The position numbers were made by a program, and so were the translations under genes. 38,547 bases of DNA. It comes from a virus. The notes under the pieces were generated by a model, which worked only from the letters and a program-made list of their open reading frames with translations, had not been told where the DNA came from and ran no database searches. Positions 23,449 through 33,262 of the stretch are shown in pieces; the first letter of the stretch is position 1; each line of letters starts with the position of its first letter. The DNA is taken from the IMG/VR virus record IMGVR_UViG_3300048001_000061, positions 1 through 38,547 of that record. One strand, 5' to 3'.

Positions 23449-24972
23449 TTATGGGCATGTTATCGTTGGGTTAAGGGCAGGTGGATTTCCATCACCTGAT
23501 ATTAATGAAGCTGGTGGCATTAGTCGAGCACATTGCCCTGTAACAACCCCTCCCGCGGGCACTGTTTCTTGTGTAATTGCGCCAGTGTCACAATCAGCAT
23601 ATTCATATACGGAGTCTACAGTTCCTTGTGAATTGTCAAAATCAAGCGCAGCACATACGTACGTTTTAGTAATGTAAGTATCAATATCATTTGTAAGTGC
23701 GTAACTCATATTCTGTACGCCTGTAAATGGCGAAGTAATATCAACCCTAAGTGTTAAATCAGAACTTCCTAAATTTAGTAGCTTTGCTCCTTGAGTTATT
23801 GTAAAATTACCATCGGCTTCTGTTTTTGTAAAATCAGAATCAACTAAAGAATTAGTATCTGTCCATGCTATAGTGAAGTCCGCTAAAGGTGAAATAGTAA
23901 TATCATGGGTCAGACTGCCGCTTTGTGTAAAGCTATAACTAGCGTCTAAAGCCAATGGTGTAGGATTAGTAACTGAAAGATCAGTATCACCAGAGGTTAT
24001 TGTTCCACTTAATTGAATAGAAGTAATAACTCTTCTTTGGAAAACTATTGGATTAGGCTGACTAAAATCAGGACTTAAATCCGTCCCAGGAACAACAAAT
24101 GTTAAATTGTGTGTTGTGGTTGATGTTACCGTTGGGAATGTTATAGGTACAAGCTCTTGGCCAGAAGGCAATACACCTGTAATGGCATTTGTGCCGTTAG
24201 AAAAAGTAGCGCCGTTATCTATTGTTAAAGAATAGTCTGCCCCTTGAACACCTGTTATAGCTAGATTTCTAACCGTCTGTGCGGCTGGAACTGTTGTATT
24301 TATTGAATATCCAGTTACATATTCTAAAATAACGGGTATTTCTATTGCGTGTGCATATACGTCTATTTCATCGCCGCTATGATTTACAAAAGGATATGTG
24401 TAGTCTGCATTAACTCTTATAGCGGTTAACCTGTTATCCGAATCAAGTACAGAGCCTGTTGTATATAAGTTGTAGTCAGTTGGATCGCCAGTTCTAAGAG
24501 ATATGGTTGGCGTAGATTGAAAATAGTAACCCGTATCGGCTTGTATAAGCTGTGATAATATTTCTTCCGTACTTTCCGCCGGCCCTGAATTTGTATAAGG
24601 TAAGTTTTGGGGCAATGGCGTAGCGTTTGCTGTATCATAAAATACAGTACCTGCAATAGTTACACCAAGCTCTTGAGCTGCTCCACGCATACATACTTTT
24701 ATATCAAGATTATTACTAGGCATAGTTGCTGTCGATACAAAAACAACTGTCAGCATAACGTTTTCACCGTCTTGTGTAAAATAAGAGCTAGGTACATCTA
24801 CCTCTGGGTTTGACGAAACAACCGTAAAATTACTTGCCTCAATCTCGTAACCCTGATTAGGTGTTATTGTTAATACAGCTTGAGGAGCAACACTGCTTAT
24901 CAAATCGCCGCCTGGTATTATGAATTCTTCTGATGTTACCGTAAAATTATCTATTGCTACTATATTACTCAT
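23449..24972 (-). CDS. Beta-rich virion protein, likely tail fiber or appendage
   Basis: A 507-residue acidic protein very rich in Thr, Ser, Asn, Val and Ile and almost free of Lys and Arg, typical of extended beta structure in fibers or surface Ig-like repeats. Repeating strand-turn units can be seen (TPNQGYEIEASNFTVVSS, QADTGYYFQSTPTISLRTGD, then SGTITSGDTDLSVTNPTPLA), but I cannot define repeat boundaries. The last 85 residues have five Cys (VCAALDF, ADCDTG, GQCARL, ITCP), unusual for this genome. The start shares its base region with the end of the nozzle-like gene, one base apart, so the two products may assemble together. Host-surface binding is inferred from composition and position. 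Confidence 0.7.
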   Translation of the reverse strand: MSNIVAIDNFTVTSEEFIIPGGDLISSVAPQAVLTITPNQGYEIEASNFTVVSSNPEVDVPSSYFTQDGENVMLTVVFVSTATMPSNNLDIKVCMRGAAQELGVTIAGTVFYDTANATPLPQNLPYTNSGPAESTEEILSQLIQADTGYYFQSTPTISLRTGDPTDYNLYTTGSVLDSDNRLTAIRVNADYTYPFVNHSGDEIDVYAHAIEIPVILEYVTGYSINTTVPAAQTVRNLAITGVQGADYSLTIDNGATFSNGTNAITGVLPSGQELVPITFPTVTSTTTHNLTFVVPGTDLSPDFSQPNPIVFQRRVITSIQLSGTITSGDTDLSVTNPTPLALDASYSFTQSGSLTHDITISPLADFTIAWTDTNSLVDSDFTKTEADGNFTITQGAKLLNLGSSDLTLRVDITSPFTGVQNMSYALTNDIDTYITKTYVCAALDFDNSQGTVDSVYEYADCDTGAITQETVPAGGVVTGQCARLMPPASLISGDGNPPALNPTITCP

Positions 24973-27900
24973 TATGGTATTGGATTTACGGGTTGACCTG
25001 TATATATGTCAATTGTTATTAAAGTTCCGGTTGTAAATGCCGTACAAAGTATTTGTTGTGCGTTGCCGTCAAATACATTAAACCAAAGAGCGGTGCTGTG
25101 GCAATTAGCGGTTGTAGTACCAGTATTAAATGTACCACATTCCATAAAAAACGTAATCTGACCATTGCTTGAGTTTTGCGCTAATGTCTGGGCATCCGCT
25201 TCACTTATTTTGAAAGCACTATATCTATCGCTCGTGCTTCTAACCTGCCCTTGTGGCGTATAGTATTTTTCATTTCCACTTGGCGCACCTAAATCGGGTG
25301 TTGGGTTGCCATCACTATCAACATAGTTTGAGCCACCGCCGCCTGTGTTAGAAATATGAACTCTACCAATTTCTACAGCGTTACCAGAATCCGCTGCTGC
25401 AAATATATTAAATGTACCCCTGCTGCAACTATGACCACCTGAAGCTGGAGATGCGCATACCGTTGTTTGTACCCCAGTGCTAGGGTCAACCCATACCCCT
25501 TGTGGTTCGTTAGTAGAAACATACCTACCTATTATGTCTAAGTTAGTTAGTAAATTAGCTAAACCTTCTACGGTTACATTTTGTGTAGCTGTATTAGGCG
25601 GATTATCCGGATCGCTTACAACCAAATCAAAAGAGTATGGTTGGGCATCTGGGACTGTGCCTGTTACAACGGCGGTCCCGTCTCCGTTATCAGTAAGTGT
25701 CAACCAGCTTGGTATATTACTTGAAGTTATAGTTAACTCCGCCCCAGTATGATCTGCGTCAGCTACTCCGACATTATAAATATACGTATCACCTATAGCA
25801 TACGCTGTAGTTGGTGGAGTTGTTGTAAAGTAAGGAATATCTGCGACTGGATCAACCGCAATTGTAACTGTACCAACATTGCTTACAAGTTGTGATCCAT
25901 TAAAGGTATCAGTTGCCGTAAAGTTAAATGCCCCAGCGTCACCGTTAAAGTTTGCGTTTGGAGTAAAAGTAACAATGCTGCCATTTATAGTTAATGCCCC
26001 ATTATTTGTGTTATCCGATGTAATATCATATGTAATAACCCCTGCTGGTATATTATTGTCTGTAGTTAAATTAGCAAGGTCAATTGTCGGACAAGTAGTA
26101 CAATCTTCTATAGAGGTTAAACTTCCATTCATAACATAAGGCGCAACTCTTGCCACAAAACAAGACGGGTCAACTTCCACATGTAAAACAAATGAACTTT
26201 GAGTATCCCCTGATATTTCCGCACGTCCAATACCTTGCATTGAAAACTCTGCGGCATCTAAATTGTTATCTAAATTAGTACTAAATTGCGTGCCAATACC
26301 TTTTATGTAATTAAAGTATTTGCCTTCTTTATCCAAAAACTCTTTAACGCTACCTTCTTGAAGATTTGTTTGTATTAAACTTGTATACCAACCAGGCGTA
26401 AACACCTCGTTTGTTGGATTATAATTTGGATTAGCTTGTAATTCAGCTAAATTAAATGTTTGCTCCTCTGGCTTTCCTTCTACCTGGTATCTATACTCCC
26501 TAGATTCTGTACCTGAATAATTTAATGTTTTATATTTTTTAACAATATTTGGCTGGTCATTTATTAGAAATCTAATCGAGCTGTCATATTGAACACCATA
26601 AAAATTATTTCTTGTAGCGCTTGTTGCCCCGTGCTCCCAAATCTTACCATTTTTAATACTGTAATATTTGTTATTTAAGGATATAGCACCTTCAGGTATA
26701 AAATCTTTACGAGAAGTCCAGCCTTTAACGTCTTCTTTAAAGGAAACAGTAGTTCCAGTTTGAGTTAATGACGGGTTAAAATAATTAAGTTTAAGCTTAT
26801 CTTTCCATTCATCTGTAAGATTATTAAGCGTAAGGTTATAAACGTCCTTATCGTCGTCGTATGAGCCTAATAACACGCTTGATGAGTGTAAGTTATCAGC
26901 AAAGAAATCACGCATATTAGCGGATGAAATTTCTTCTAACCCATTTCGTGATAATCTTAAAATAACACCTCTGTTTTTATCAGTAAAGTATGCTCTAAAA
27001 CCATAAGTAGCAAAGCTCTCTGGGTTTTTAGATATACCATATTCACCAAGGAAAGGTATTGATTGCCCCAACACGGCTGTATTACCTACAATGTTTGTGT
27101 TACCATCAGCATTAAATAGCGCATCTTTATTTGCTAATACCTTAAGAACTTTATCTTCACAGAAAGCAATTAAGTCAGTATCTCTTGAGTGCAGCTTTTG
27201 AACACTTGTATAATACGGGTTTAAATCTTTAGTTATTGGTTCTGCAGCTATAAACTGGTTTAACCTATTAATACCAGAAGTAGAATTAAATATTTGTGAG
27301 AATATTAAACCTGTGGCTTTTGTTTCTTCGCCATACGCCTCGTCTAAAACAGTTGAAACAACAGGACCCTTGTCTATACGGGTTGCATTGAAATCATCAC
27401 GTATACGATCAGATTCTACGCCTTGCCCAAAAGAATAGCAATTAAACCAATCTAGTTTTTGTAATGGTTGGTGAGCAGCCATAGTGCTACCGGCATTTTG
27501 TATTTCATATATATCGCTAGCTGAATAATATAAGTCTAAATCAACAGCTTCCTTTGGGTAAGTTTCAAATATAGCAGGATTATTAGATGTGTATGTATCC
27601 GCATCTACCGCATATAGTCTTAAAAATTCTACACCTGTTCTTGTCGGGTTTGCCTGTCCAGTATTAATAGGTGGTAAACCTACAGACGTAGCTATAGGCT
27701 TATCTATTTTTATATTCCATCTTACAACTCGTCGGCTACCATATTTACCAGAACCATGTCTACCAGTTCTTCTACTAGCAACACAGTACGCCGAGCGATA
27801 GCTCATTGTTATATTGTAAGTATGAGAATCAAGCTCTTTATCTGGATCGTCTGTAATTCTAAATATACTACCTGCTGTGTCTAACGCTTTAGCAAAACCT

Positions 27901-30692
27901 ATATGATGGCCAGCGCTTGGTTGATTAGTTGGCCAATTCCACCAAATACCTTTTCTATTGTAGAAAGCTTTAGATTGTTTCCAGGGATTACCAAATCCGT
28001 GAAATGATATGGTTAAATTTCTAGATCCTACATCTATACCTAATCCTTGATATGGTCGATCGTCTTGATTACCACGCTGATATTTAACATCAGGAGACGC
28101 TCTTCTTCTTACATCTAATGGAGATGATTTATCCCAAAACCATCCTTTACTATTATCCGGGGCTGTATCTCTCCAGAAACTACTCTTACCGCCTTTTTGT
28201 ATATAGGCTACTTCTTTTTGGTATTCTATAGTTAACTGCGCGTCTTCAGCTTTTTTAATTATACGTTGTTCTAAAGCGTTGTCTTTGTATATTTTTACAA
28301 AAAATCTACCTTGATATTCAGGTTTATTTTCAGATCTAGATTGATATATTGCTATGTCTAAGGGTATACCTGTTTGTCCTTCTGGTATAAAGTCTAAGCT
28401 TTCATCAGTAGGGAATCTAAGTTGAATTCTATATATATTACCTTGTTTTTTTATCCATTCTATTTCAAAATAATCAGATATATTTGAACCAGAAAGTATT
28501 CTACAAGAAAGATTGTTCTCTTTGTTTAAATCAGCTAATCCACCACCGGATCCCGTACCGTCTTCTTTACCGTCAAAATCATCTTCGGGTATTTCAAAAA
28601 ACCCTTTGTTAACTTGAGGGTATCCCGATCCCGTAAACTCTGTAGTTTGCCTACCAGCTTGGTGTCTTCTTATTTTAACAGCATCTGGCGCTTCGTTTGA
28701 TATAGCTAATATCTTATATCTAGCGGTTTCTTCAATAAACGAATTGTTGTCATGCTCTTTTTTAAGCTCCAAAAACGTTTCTTCGTCGACTTTATTCCTG
28801 TCGGCAGACGGAAAAGACAACCATACACTACCATCTTCTGGCAGATAAAATCTATCTAATGCTAAGTTATAATACTCGTTAGATGTTTCTTTTACATAAA
28901 ACTTGTAATGTGTTGCCCACTTTGGCGGGTTTGAAAGCATACCTATCTCTATAGTATTGTATAGGTCTGCAAATTCTTTCGCTAATGATCTACCACCGCT
29001 ATCATTTGTAAATACCGGCGTTTGCCTACCGTATTGGTCTAAATATACCACACCCATTTGATATGTGCGCATAGACTTTAAAGATGGCACCGGCGTAGAG
29101 CCGTCGGGATCTGATGATATATTTATAAATTGCCCTGGGTTATCCGGGTCTTCAATGATATCTTCATTTTTTGTAGGATCATGCACAATACTAAACTCAA
29201 AGTTTGGTATAACCTCACTGTCAGCGAAGTCAACCATGTCAAAGTTTTGTGTGTAGTTACCGTATATAATTCTATTTCCAGTAATTTCTTGAGCCAACGC
29301 TTTTTTAGGAACGTTATCATAAGGTCTTAGTAATTGGTTAGACGGCAATAAAGAAGATATAAGCTCTGTCTCTATTTTAATTCTACCGCTATAACCTGTT
29401 GCCCCGCCTTCTTGATAGCTTGTATCATTCCATTGATTATATGATTGGCCAGGTAAATTTGGCGCAGTTTTTTCTATAGTGTCAACACGATACACATTGG
29501 TACTGTTTGATTCTTTGTAAAGTATATCTATAGCTATTACATCATCAGGAATGTTAGGCGTAATAAAATCCCTTACTTCTAAGACTCGTATGTTATTAGT
29601 CATTGCCAAGTTATAACCATCAACACCTGTATACTCAAACTCATCACCTGGTATAAATGCTATCTCTGTAAAAGGAGAAAATGTGGAAAATTGGTTATCA
29701 TCGTACTTATAACGATATGCGAAGCGAGGAAATTTAAACTCAAATAATGGATCGTCTTGTTCCAGTTCTACATCAAACCCTTGTGGCCCCGCGGGTAGAT
29801 CCTCACCTACGCTTTGTAATTCACATATAGCCTGCGCTTCTGAAACAACTTGTGTAACTTTTACTCTAGCTTGGAATTCTCTTAAGAAATTATCGTCGGG
29901 ATCTTGTATTGTTAATAATAAAAAGTCACCTGCTATATAGTCTACTGCGTTTGTCCAGTTTAAAGTTATAACAGTACCGAAGTCCATAGAGATCGTTTCA
30001 TCAGGATCATCTTCTGGGTCGGTAGACAGTGTGTTAAACTCAAATGTAGTAGTTGTTTCTATCTCACCATCCCTAACAGTATTCTTTTTATATATAGTTG
30101 GTCGTAAAAGAGGTGATTTTTTTATAACAGTAATATCAGCTTCTATGAAGTTTCTGCCGAATATTTGTGTGTGTGTAGCAAAATCAGATGAACCCTCTTT
30201 AAATTTCTTTATTTCAATTTTTTTAGGCTCAGTTTGGTTATCTGTAAAAAATAAAAACCCTTCGAGTATGTTTACACCCGTAATTAAAAAGTTTTCATTA
30301 AACCCAAGTATACCGTTTTTATCAACTAAAATAGGGAATACAACATCTCTTATTTGGTCATATTCAACAATAGCATCTACGCTCTGTGATGTAATAAACC
30401 AATATATCTTTTCTGTGGTTGCATCTTTTACGGTACCTATACATTTAGCGTCAGCAGGTATATAAGCCAGTCCAGAGGCTGCCCATGTGGTATGCAGCGT
30501 AGTTATATCGTTTAAAGTACGATTGACCATCTGAACATTACCAACTAATGTCTGTAATGCACCGACGTCTGAGCCTTCGGATGTAGCTACCTCTAGGTTT
30601 AACGCATCCCTATACTCGCCATTTGGAACTAAACGCTCATCAAGGTCTTTATTCATTTTACCCTTGAGAAACGTATGAATCAATTCTGGCAT
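24972..30692 (-). CDS. Large tail nozzle-like protein with Ig-like C-terminal domains
   Basis: A 1906-residue virion protein. The N-terminus (LKGKMNKDLDERLVPNGEYR followed by DALNLEVATSEGSD) and the segment at about 1208-1246 (IPFLGEYGISKNPESFATYG, then FRAYFTDKNRG) are conserved in nozzle or tail-tubular-B-like proteins of marine and crAss-like podoviruses, where a beta-propeller closes the tail. From about 1530 the character changes to Asp/Thr/Asn-rich beta repeats. One is cadherin-like (about 1533-1615, with FTPNANFNGDAGAFNFTATD), and one resembles a putative Ig domain of the He_PIG type (about 1621-1706, with SWLTLTDNGDGTAVVTGTVP). A 200-residue C-terminal domain with several Cys follows. 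The end would project from the tail tip and could bind host glycans. Fusion of a nozzle to adhesin domains is inferred. Confidence 0.8.
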   Translation of the reverse strand: MPELIHTFLKGKMNKDLDERLVPNGEYRDALNLEVATSEGSDVGALQTLVGNVQMVNRTLNDITTLHTTWAASGLAYIPADAKCIGTVKDATTEKIYWFITSQSVDAIVEYDQIRDVVFPILVDKNGILGFNENFLITGVNILEGFLFFTDNQTEPKKIEIKKFKEGSSDFATHTQIFGRNFIEADITVIKKSPLLRPTIYKKNTVRDGEIETTTTFEFNTLSTDPEDDPDETISMDFGTVITLNWTNAVDYIAGDFLLLTIQDPDDNFLREFQARVKVTQVVSEAQAICELQSVGEDLPAGPQGFDVELEQDDPLFEFKFPRFAYRYKYDDNQFSTFSPFTEIAFIPGDEFEYTGVDGYNLAMTNNIRVLEVRDFITPNIPDDVIAIDILYKESNSTNVYRVDTIEKTAPNLPGQSYNQWNDTSYQEGGATGYSGRIKIETELISSLLPSNQLLRPYDNVPKKALAQEITGNRIIYGNYTQNFDMVDFADSEVIPNFEFSIVHDPTKNEDIIEDPDNPGQFINISSDPDGSTPVPSLKSMRTYQMGVVYLDQYGRQTPVFTNDSGGRSLAKEFADLYNTIEIGMLSNPPKWATHYKFYVKETSNEYYNLALDRFYLPEDGSVWLSFPSADRNKVDEETFLELKKEHDNNSFIEETARYKILAISNEAPDAVKIRRHQAGRQTTEFTGSGYPQVNKGFFEIPEDDFDGKEDGTGSGGGLADLNKENNLSCRILSGSNISDYFEIEWIKKQGNIYRIQLRFPTDESLDFIPEGQTGIPLDIAIYQSRSENKPEYQGRFFVKIYKDNALEQRIIKKAEDAQLTIEYQKEVAYIQKGGKSSFWRDTAPDNSKGWFWDKSSPLDVRRRASPDVKYQRGNQDDRPYQGLGIDVGSRNLTISFHGFGNPWKQSKAFYNRKGIWWNWPTNQPSAGHHIGFAKALDTAGSIFRITDDPDKELDSHTYNITMSYRSAYCVASRRTGRHGSGKYGSRRVVRWNIKIDKPIATSVGLPPINTGQANPTRTGVEFLRLYAVDADTYTSNNPAIFETYPKEAVDLDLYYSASDIYEIQNAGSTMAAHQPLQKLDWFNCYSFGQGVESDRIRDDFNATRIDKGPVVSTVLDEAYGEETKATGLIFSQIFNSTSGINRLNQFIAAEPITKDLNPYYTSVQKLHSRDTDLIAFCEDKVLKVLANKDALFNADGNTNIVGNTAVLGQSIPFLGEYGISKNPESFATYGFRAYFTDKNRGVILRLSRNGLEEISSANMRDFFADNLHSSSVLLGSYDDDKDVYNLTLNNLTDEWKDKLKLNYFNPSLTQTGTTVSFKEDVKGWTSRKDFIPEGAISLNNKYYSIKNGKIWEHGATSATRNNFYGVQYDSSIRFLINDQPNIVKKYKTLNYSGTESREYRYQVEGKPEEQTFNLAELQANPNYNPTNEVFTPGWYTSLIQTNLQEGSVKEFLDKEGKYFNYIKGIGTQFSTNLDNNLDAAEFSMQGIGRAEISGDTQSSFVLHVEVDPSCFVARVAPYVMNGSLTSIEDCTTCPTIDLANLTTDNNIPAGVITYDITSDNTNNGALTINGSIVTFTPNANFNGDAGAFNFTATDTFNGSQLVSNVGTVTIAVDPVADIPYFTTTPPTTAYAIGDTYIYNVGVADADHTGAELTITSSNIPSWLTLTDNGDGTAVVTGTVPDAQPYSFDLVVSDPDNPPNTATQNVTVEGLANLLTNLDIIGRYVSTNEPQGVWVDPSTGVQTTVCASPASGGHSCSRGTFNIFAAADSGNAVEIGRVHISNTGGGGSNYVDSDGNPTPDLGAPSGNEKYYTPQGQVRSTSDRYSAFKISEADAQTLAQNSSNGQITFFMECGTFNTGTTTANCHSTALWFNVFDGNAQQILCTAFTTGTLITIDIYTGQPVNPIP

Positions 30693-30695
30693 ATT

Positions 30696-31616
30696 CTAGT
30701 GTTTTATTTGCTTAGACTTACCTCGCATAACCTGCGTTAGTTCTTCTAGCTTAATATTTGATAACCTTAATTTAGCATTACGCTTTGATGCTCTTGCCTC
30801 TTTTTTATATCTTTGTACAATATACTCTGGTATTGCAGGGCGCGTTGAAACTATAGCGTAGGCTATATATTTATATAAAGCTTCTTCTGCAAACTTATGT
30901 ATTTTGCTTTCTTCGTCAGTGGCTAACCCATCTGATATATATTTTATTGAAACTATTTGACTTACACAATTTGAACTAAAGTGCATAACACCTCTTATAG
31001 GGTCTATAAAGAATACCCCGTTACTTTGCGAATATTCTGGATCTAAACCGTATCTGCGGCCCGCAGATGTTCCGCGCATAAGGTCGGCATTGTTTATATT
31101 TTGAAAATCTGTGTCAGGTGTACTGCCCTGTCCTTCTGATCTTCTAAATCTTTTAAAAGTTTCTGATGGTGTTGCTGTTACTATTTCACGAGTCTGCTCG
31201 TCAAATATATACTCATATTCGTTATCTTGAACATAAGGCAAAGGATCGCCTGTTTTTCTTGCGGGGTATAATATTCTTTCTATACCAGATTCATCTGTCA
31301 TTGCAACTTTTACATAGCCAACAAAGTCTTGAGGTAACGGCACATATAATGTGGGTCCAACCTCTACTTCAATCCATTTAGAAGATGGTAATATATCAAA
31401 ACTCATTTCAGCTAATCCGCGTTGTGCGTGGAAAGCTACATCAGTTCTTTTAATTTTACTAACTAGTTTACCTTCGCCAACATAAGATATTATAAAGTTA
31501 TTTATAATGTCTTTTAAAGAAACAGCCTGGTAATCACCGTAATTCTCATCGTAACTATTCCATATGCCATCTGGCCCTAAATAGTACTGCTCATTATTTT
31601 GATATAGTAAACCCAT
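30696..31616 (-). CDS. Neck, ring or tail-adaptor protein, 306 residues
   Basis: A 306-residue structural protein. Residues 33-75 (SLKDIINNFIISYVGEGKLV, then DVAFHAQRGLAEMSFDIL) are helical, followed by a beta sandwich (IEVEVGPTLYVPLPQDFVGY) and a later helical bundle (KFAEEALYKYIAYAIVSTRP). This alpha-beta-alpha plan is shared by podovirus adaptor proteins such as T7 gp11 and by the ring proteins of crAss-like phages, which connect the portal to the tail barrel. It sits between the second neck protein and the nozzle gene, four bases from the latter. The product assignment follows gene order and overall pattern, not a decisive motif. Confidence 0.68.
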   Translation of the reverse strand: MGLLYQNNEQYYLGPDGIWNSYDENYGDYQAVSLKDIINNFIISYVGEGKLVSKIKRTDVAFHAQRGLAEMSFDILPSSKWIEVEVGPTLYVPLPQDFVGYVKVAMTDESGIERILYPARKTGDPLPYVQDNEYEYIFDEQTREIVTATPSETFKRFRRSEGQGSTPDTDFQNINNADLMRGTSAGRRYGLDPEYSQSNGVFFIDPIRGVMHFSSNCVSQIVSIKYISDGLATDEESKIHKFAEEALYKYIAYAIVSTRPAIPEYIVQRYKKEARASKRNAKLRLSNIKLEELTQVMRGKSKQIKH

Positions 31617-31619
31617 CTA

Positions 31620-32405
31620 TTATGCTTTTTCTTGTTGTGTATTCTTAATTTCTTCACCTGCTGCTATTTGATACATTTGAATATCTTTAACAACTAACCC
31701 AGCCATCTCTAATACTTTTATTACAAGCTCAGTCTCTTCTGACGGATCCAGCTCAAAGTCTTGTGAGTATGTTGCGTCATACAGCGCTTCACCGTACACC
31801 ATTTGATATCTCCATTCTACCTTAGCTGGCTTACGTATATAATTACACTTTACAGCAGAAGTTAATTCGGTATCGCCGTATACATTAATAGTATTGTTTT
31901 TAGAAACATATATAGGTCGAATATTTTTAGGCTTAGTTAATGGAGAGGAATTAATATATAAAAATTCATTACCATTTATACGCTCCGCTTCAATGTCTTC
32001 ATTAAGAGTTTGCCTGTATATAGTAGGGTTGTTTTCCGGAAAGTTTGCTTCCTGAGTTGGCGACGGGTAAAGATCCCTAGTTGTTGTATTAGTAAATATA
32101 ACAGTGCCAAGTCTGTACATATCCGTAGGAAACGGAAAGTAGCTATTTGTTTCGTCGTATGTTAAGCTATCTTGCGTTTCGAATATAGCTATTTTTTTAT
32201 TTAATATATCGAGCATGTCGGAATACTCTGTGTCATTCCCTGGCGTTCTGCCAAACTGATTTATATCGTAAAAATATTGTTCAAATAAATCTAATTGTGC
32301 TTGATTTGCAAACAGGTTAAACTCCTGAGGCGTAACATACCCTCGTTGTTCTTTATTGAGTATGCCTAATACTCTTTGATAAACAGTATCTATACTTACG
32401 CTCAT
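31620..32405 (-). CDS. Neck, ring or head-completion protein, 261 residues
   Basis: A 261-residue protein starting with a helical pair (VYQRVLGILNKEQRGYVTPQ then EFNLFANQAQLDLFEQYFYD), a beta-rich middle (YFPFPTDMYRLGTVIFTNTT) and a terminal long helix (ETELVIKVLEMAGLVVKDIQ). The opening LNKEQRGYVTPQEFN is a distinctive conserved element of neck proteins in Bacteroidota podoviruses. Together with the following 306-residue gene it probably makes the portal-to-tail connector. The start follows a stretch TAAATAAAAAAAT without Shine-Dalgarno. A small hairpin lies just upstream in the gap to the 256-residue gene. Confidence 0.7.
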   Translation of the reverse strand: MSVSIDTVYQRVLGILNKEQRGYVTPQEFNLFANQAQLDLFEQYFYDINQFGRTPGNDTEYSDMLDILNKKIAIFETQDSLTYDETNSYFPFPTDMYRLGTVIFTNTTTRDLYPSPTQEANFPENNPTIYRQTLNEDIEAERINGNEFLYINSSPLTKPKNIRPIYVSKNNTINVYGDTELTSAVKCNYIRKPAKVEWRYQMVYGEALYDATYSQDFELDPSEETELVIKVLEMAGLVVKDIQMYQIAAGEEIKNTQQEKA

Positions 32406-32426
32406 ATTTTTTTATTTATAGTAATT

Positions 32427-32447
32427 AGGCCACCCATAAGATGGCCT
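32427..32447 (-). promoter_or_regulatory. Short hairpin ahead of the 261-residue neck gene
   Basis: A perfect six-base inverted repeat, AGGCCA (32427-32432) and TGGCCT (32442-32447), with a nine-base loop, lies in a 57-base gap between two late genes. On the minus-strand transcript it is followed by AATTACTATAAAT and an A-run, not a U-run, so it is not a standard intrinsic terminator. It may be an RNA processing or stabilising hairpin. A second tiny repeat, CACT-ATG-AGTG, is adjacent at 32451-32461. Confidence 0.4.
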
Positions 32448-32462
32448 GACCACTATGAGTGA

Positions 32463-33233
32463 CTATTTAAGTCTTTTTTGAATTGTCTTATAGACTTCTA
32501 CACCTTCGTCTGTTTTAAACCACGCTGCTAATGCAGAGTATGGATTTTCATCAAAAGGAACAGTCATAAGCTTTCTATCGCCGTCTCCATATGTAAATGT
32601 TCTTTGATCAGCTGATAGTTTAATCAAACCTGCTTCTACAGATTTAATACCAAAGTTTCTTAATTGTACGTTATCATCATTAGCTAACTCAACAAATAGC
32701 AATGGATTTCTTTTTGCAAATATTAATCCATCTCTTTTTAATTCGCTGCTTGATAACTGATTAACTGATGTACCAAACTGTACTCTTAATATAGCTTCCA
32801 TTTGTTCAACGTCTAGTGTCTTAGCTAAGTTAAGCGCTGCAATTTCTGCTTCAATCCAATCTAGTTGACTTGCTGCTTGCTGTTGAGGCTTATACTCTTC
32901 CCACACTTCGTCTTTCATGGGGTGGTACAATGATAATAGCTTTTGTAAAACTTGATTTTCTTTTGGAACATTTAATGCCCCATTTCTGAAAACAATACGC
33001 CCTAACGTTGCCGTTCCTTTTTGTTCATCAACAAACGGAGTGGGTTGGTTTGTAGCGTATTTTAATTCACGTTGATATCCTTTATCAGCATCAAACCAAA
33101 GTAATGGTTTTCTTGCGCTGTGTTTGGATGGTATTGTGAATACTAATGGACGCTTATTATTTTTAAGCGTATATAATCTATCTTTAACTTCCCAAGATTG
33201 AATTACAACCTCGGCTTCTTTCTTTTTTGACAT
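32463..33233 (-). CDS. Conserved virion-module protein downstream of capsid gene
   Basis: A 256-residue protein of mixed alpha-beta character. The first part (IQSWEVKDRLYTLKNNKRPL, then FTIPSKHSARKPLLWFDADK) and QRELKYATNQPTPFVDEQKG are strongly patterned. The middle is helical with LQKLLSLYHPMKDEVWEEY. The end has DENPYSALAAWFKTDEG. I associate this with a protein that follows the capsid gene in marine Bacteroidota phages, but its role (vertex, decoration or head completion) is unknown. It is separated from the capsid gene by a strong hairpin, so it may be made at lower level than capsid. It ends with TAG. Confidence 0.7.
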   Translation of the reverse strand: MSKKKEAEVVIQSWEVKDRLYTLKNNKRPLVFTIPSKHSARKPLLWFDADKGYQRELKYATNQPTPFVDEQKGTATLGRIVFRNGALNVPKENQVLQKLLSLYHPMKDEVWEEYKPQQQAASQLDWIEAEIAALNLAKTLDVEQMEAILRVQFGTSVNQLSSSELKRDGLIFAKRNPLLFVELANDDNVQLRNFGIKSVEAGLIKLSADQRTFTYGDGDRKLMTVPFDENPYSALAAWFKTDEGVEVYKTIQKRLK

Positions 33234-33262
33234 GATATAATATAATAAAAATGTTAATAAGA

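Noticed and set aside
21219-23460. Shared Cys-Pro C-termini of the 404- and 507-residue proteins as a processing or sorting signal
   Set aside because: Only two residues match and the surrounding sequence differs, so coincidence is the simpler reading.
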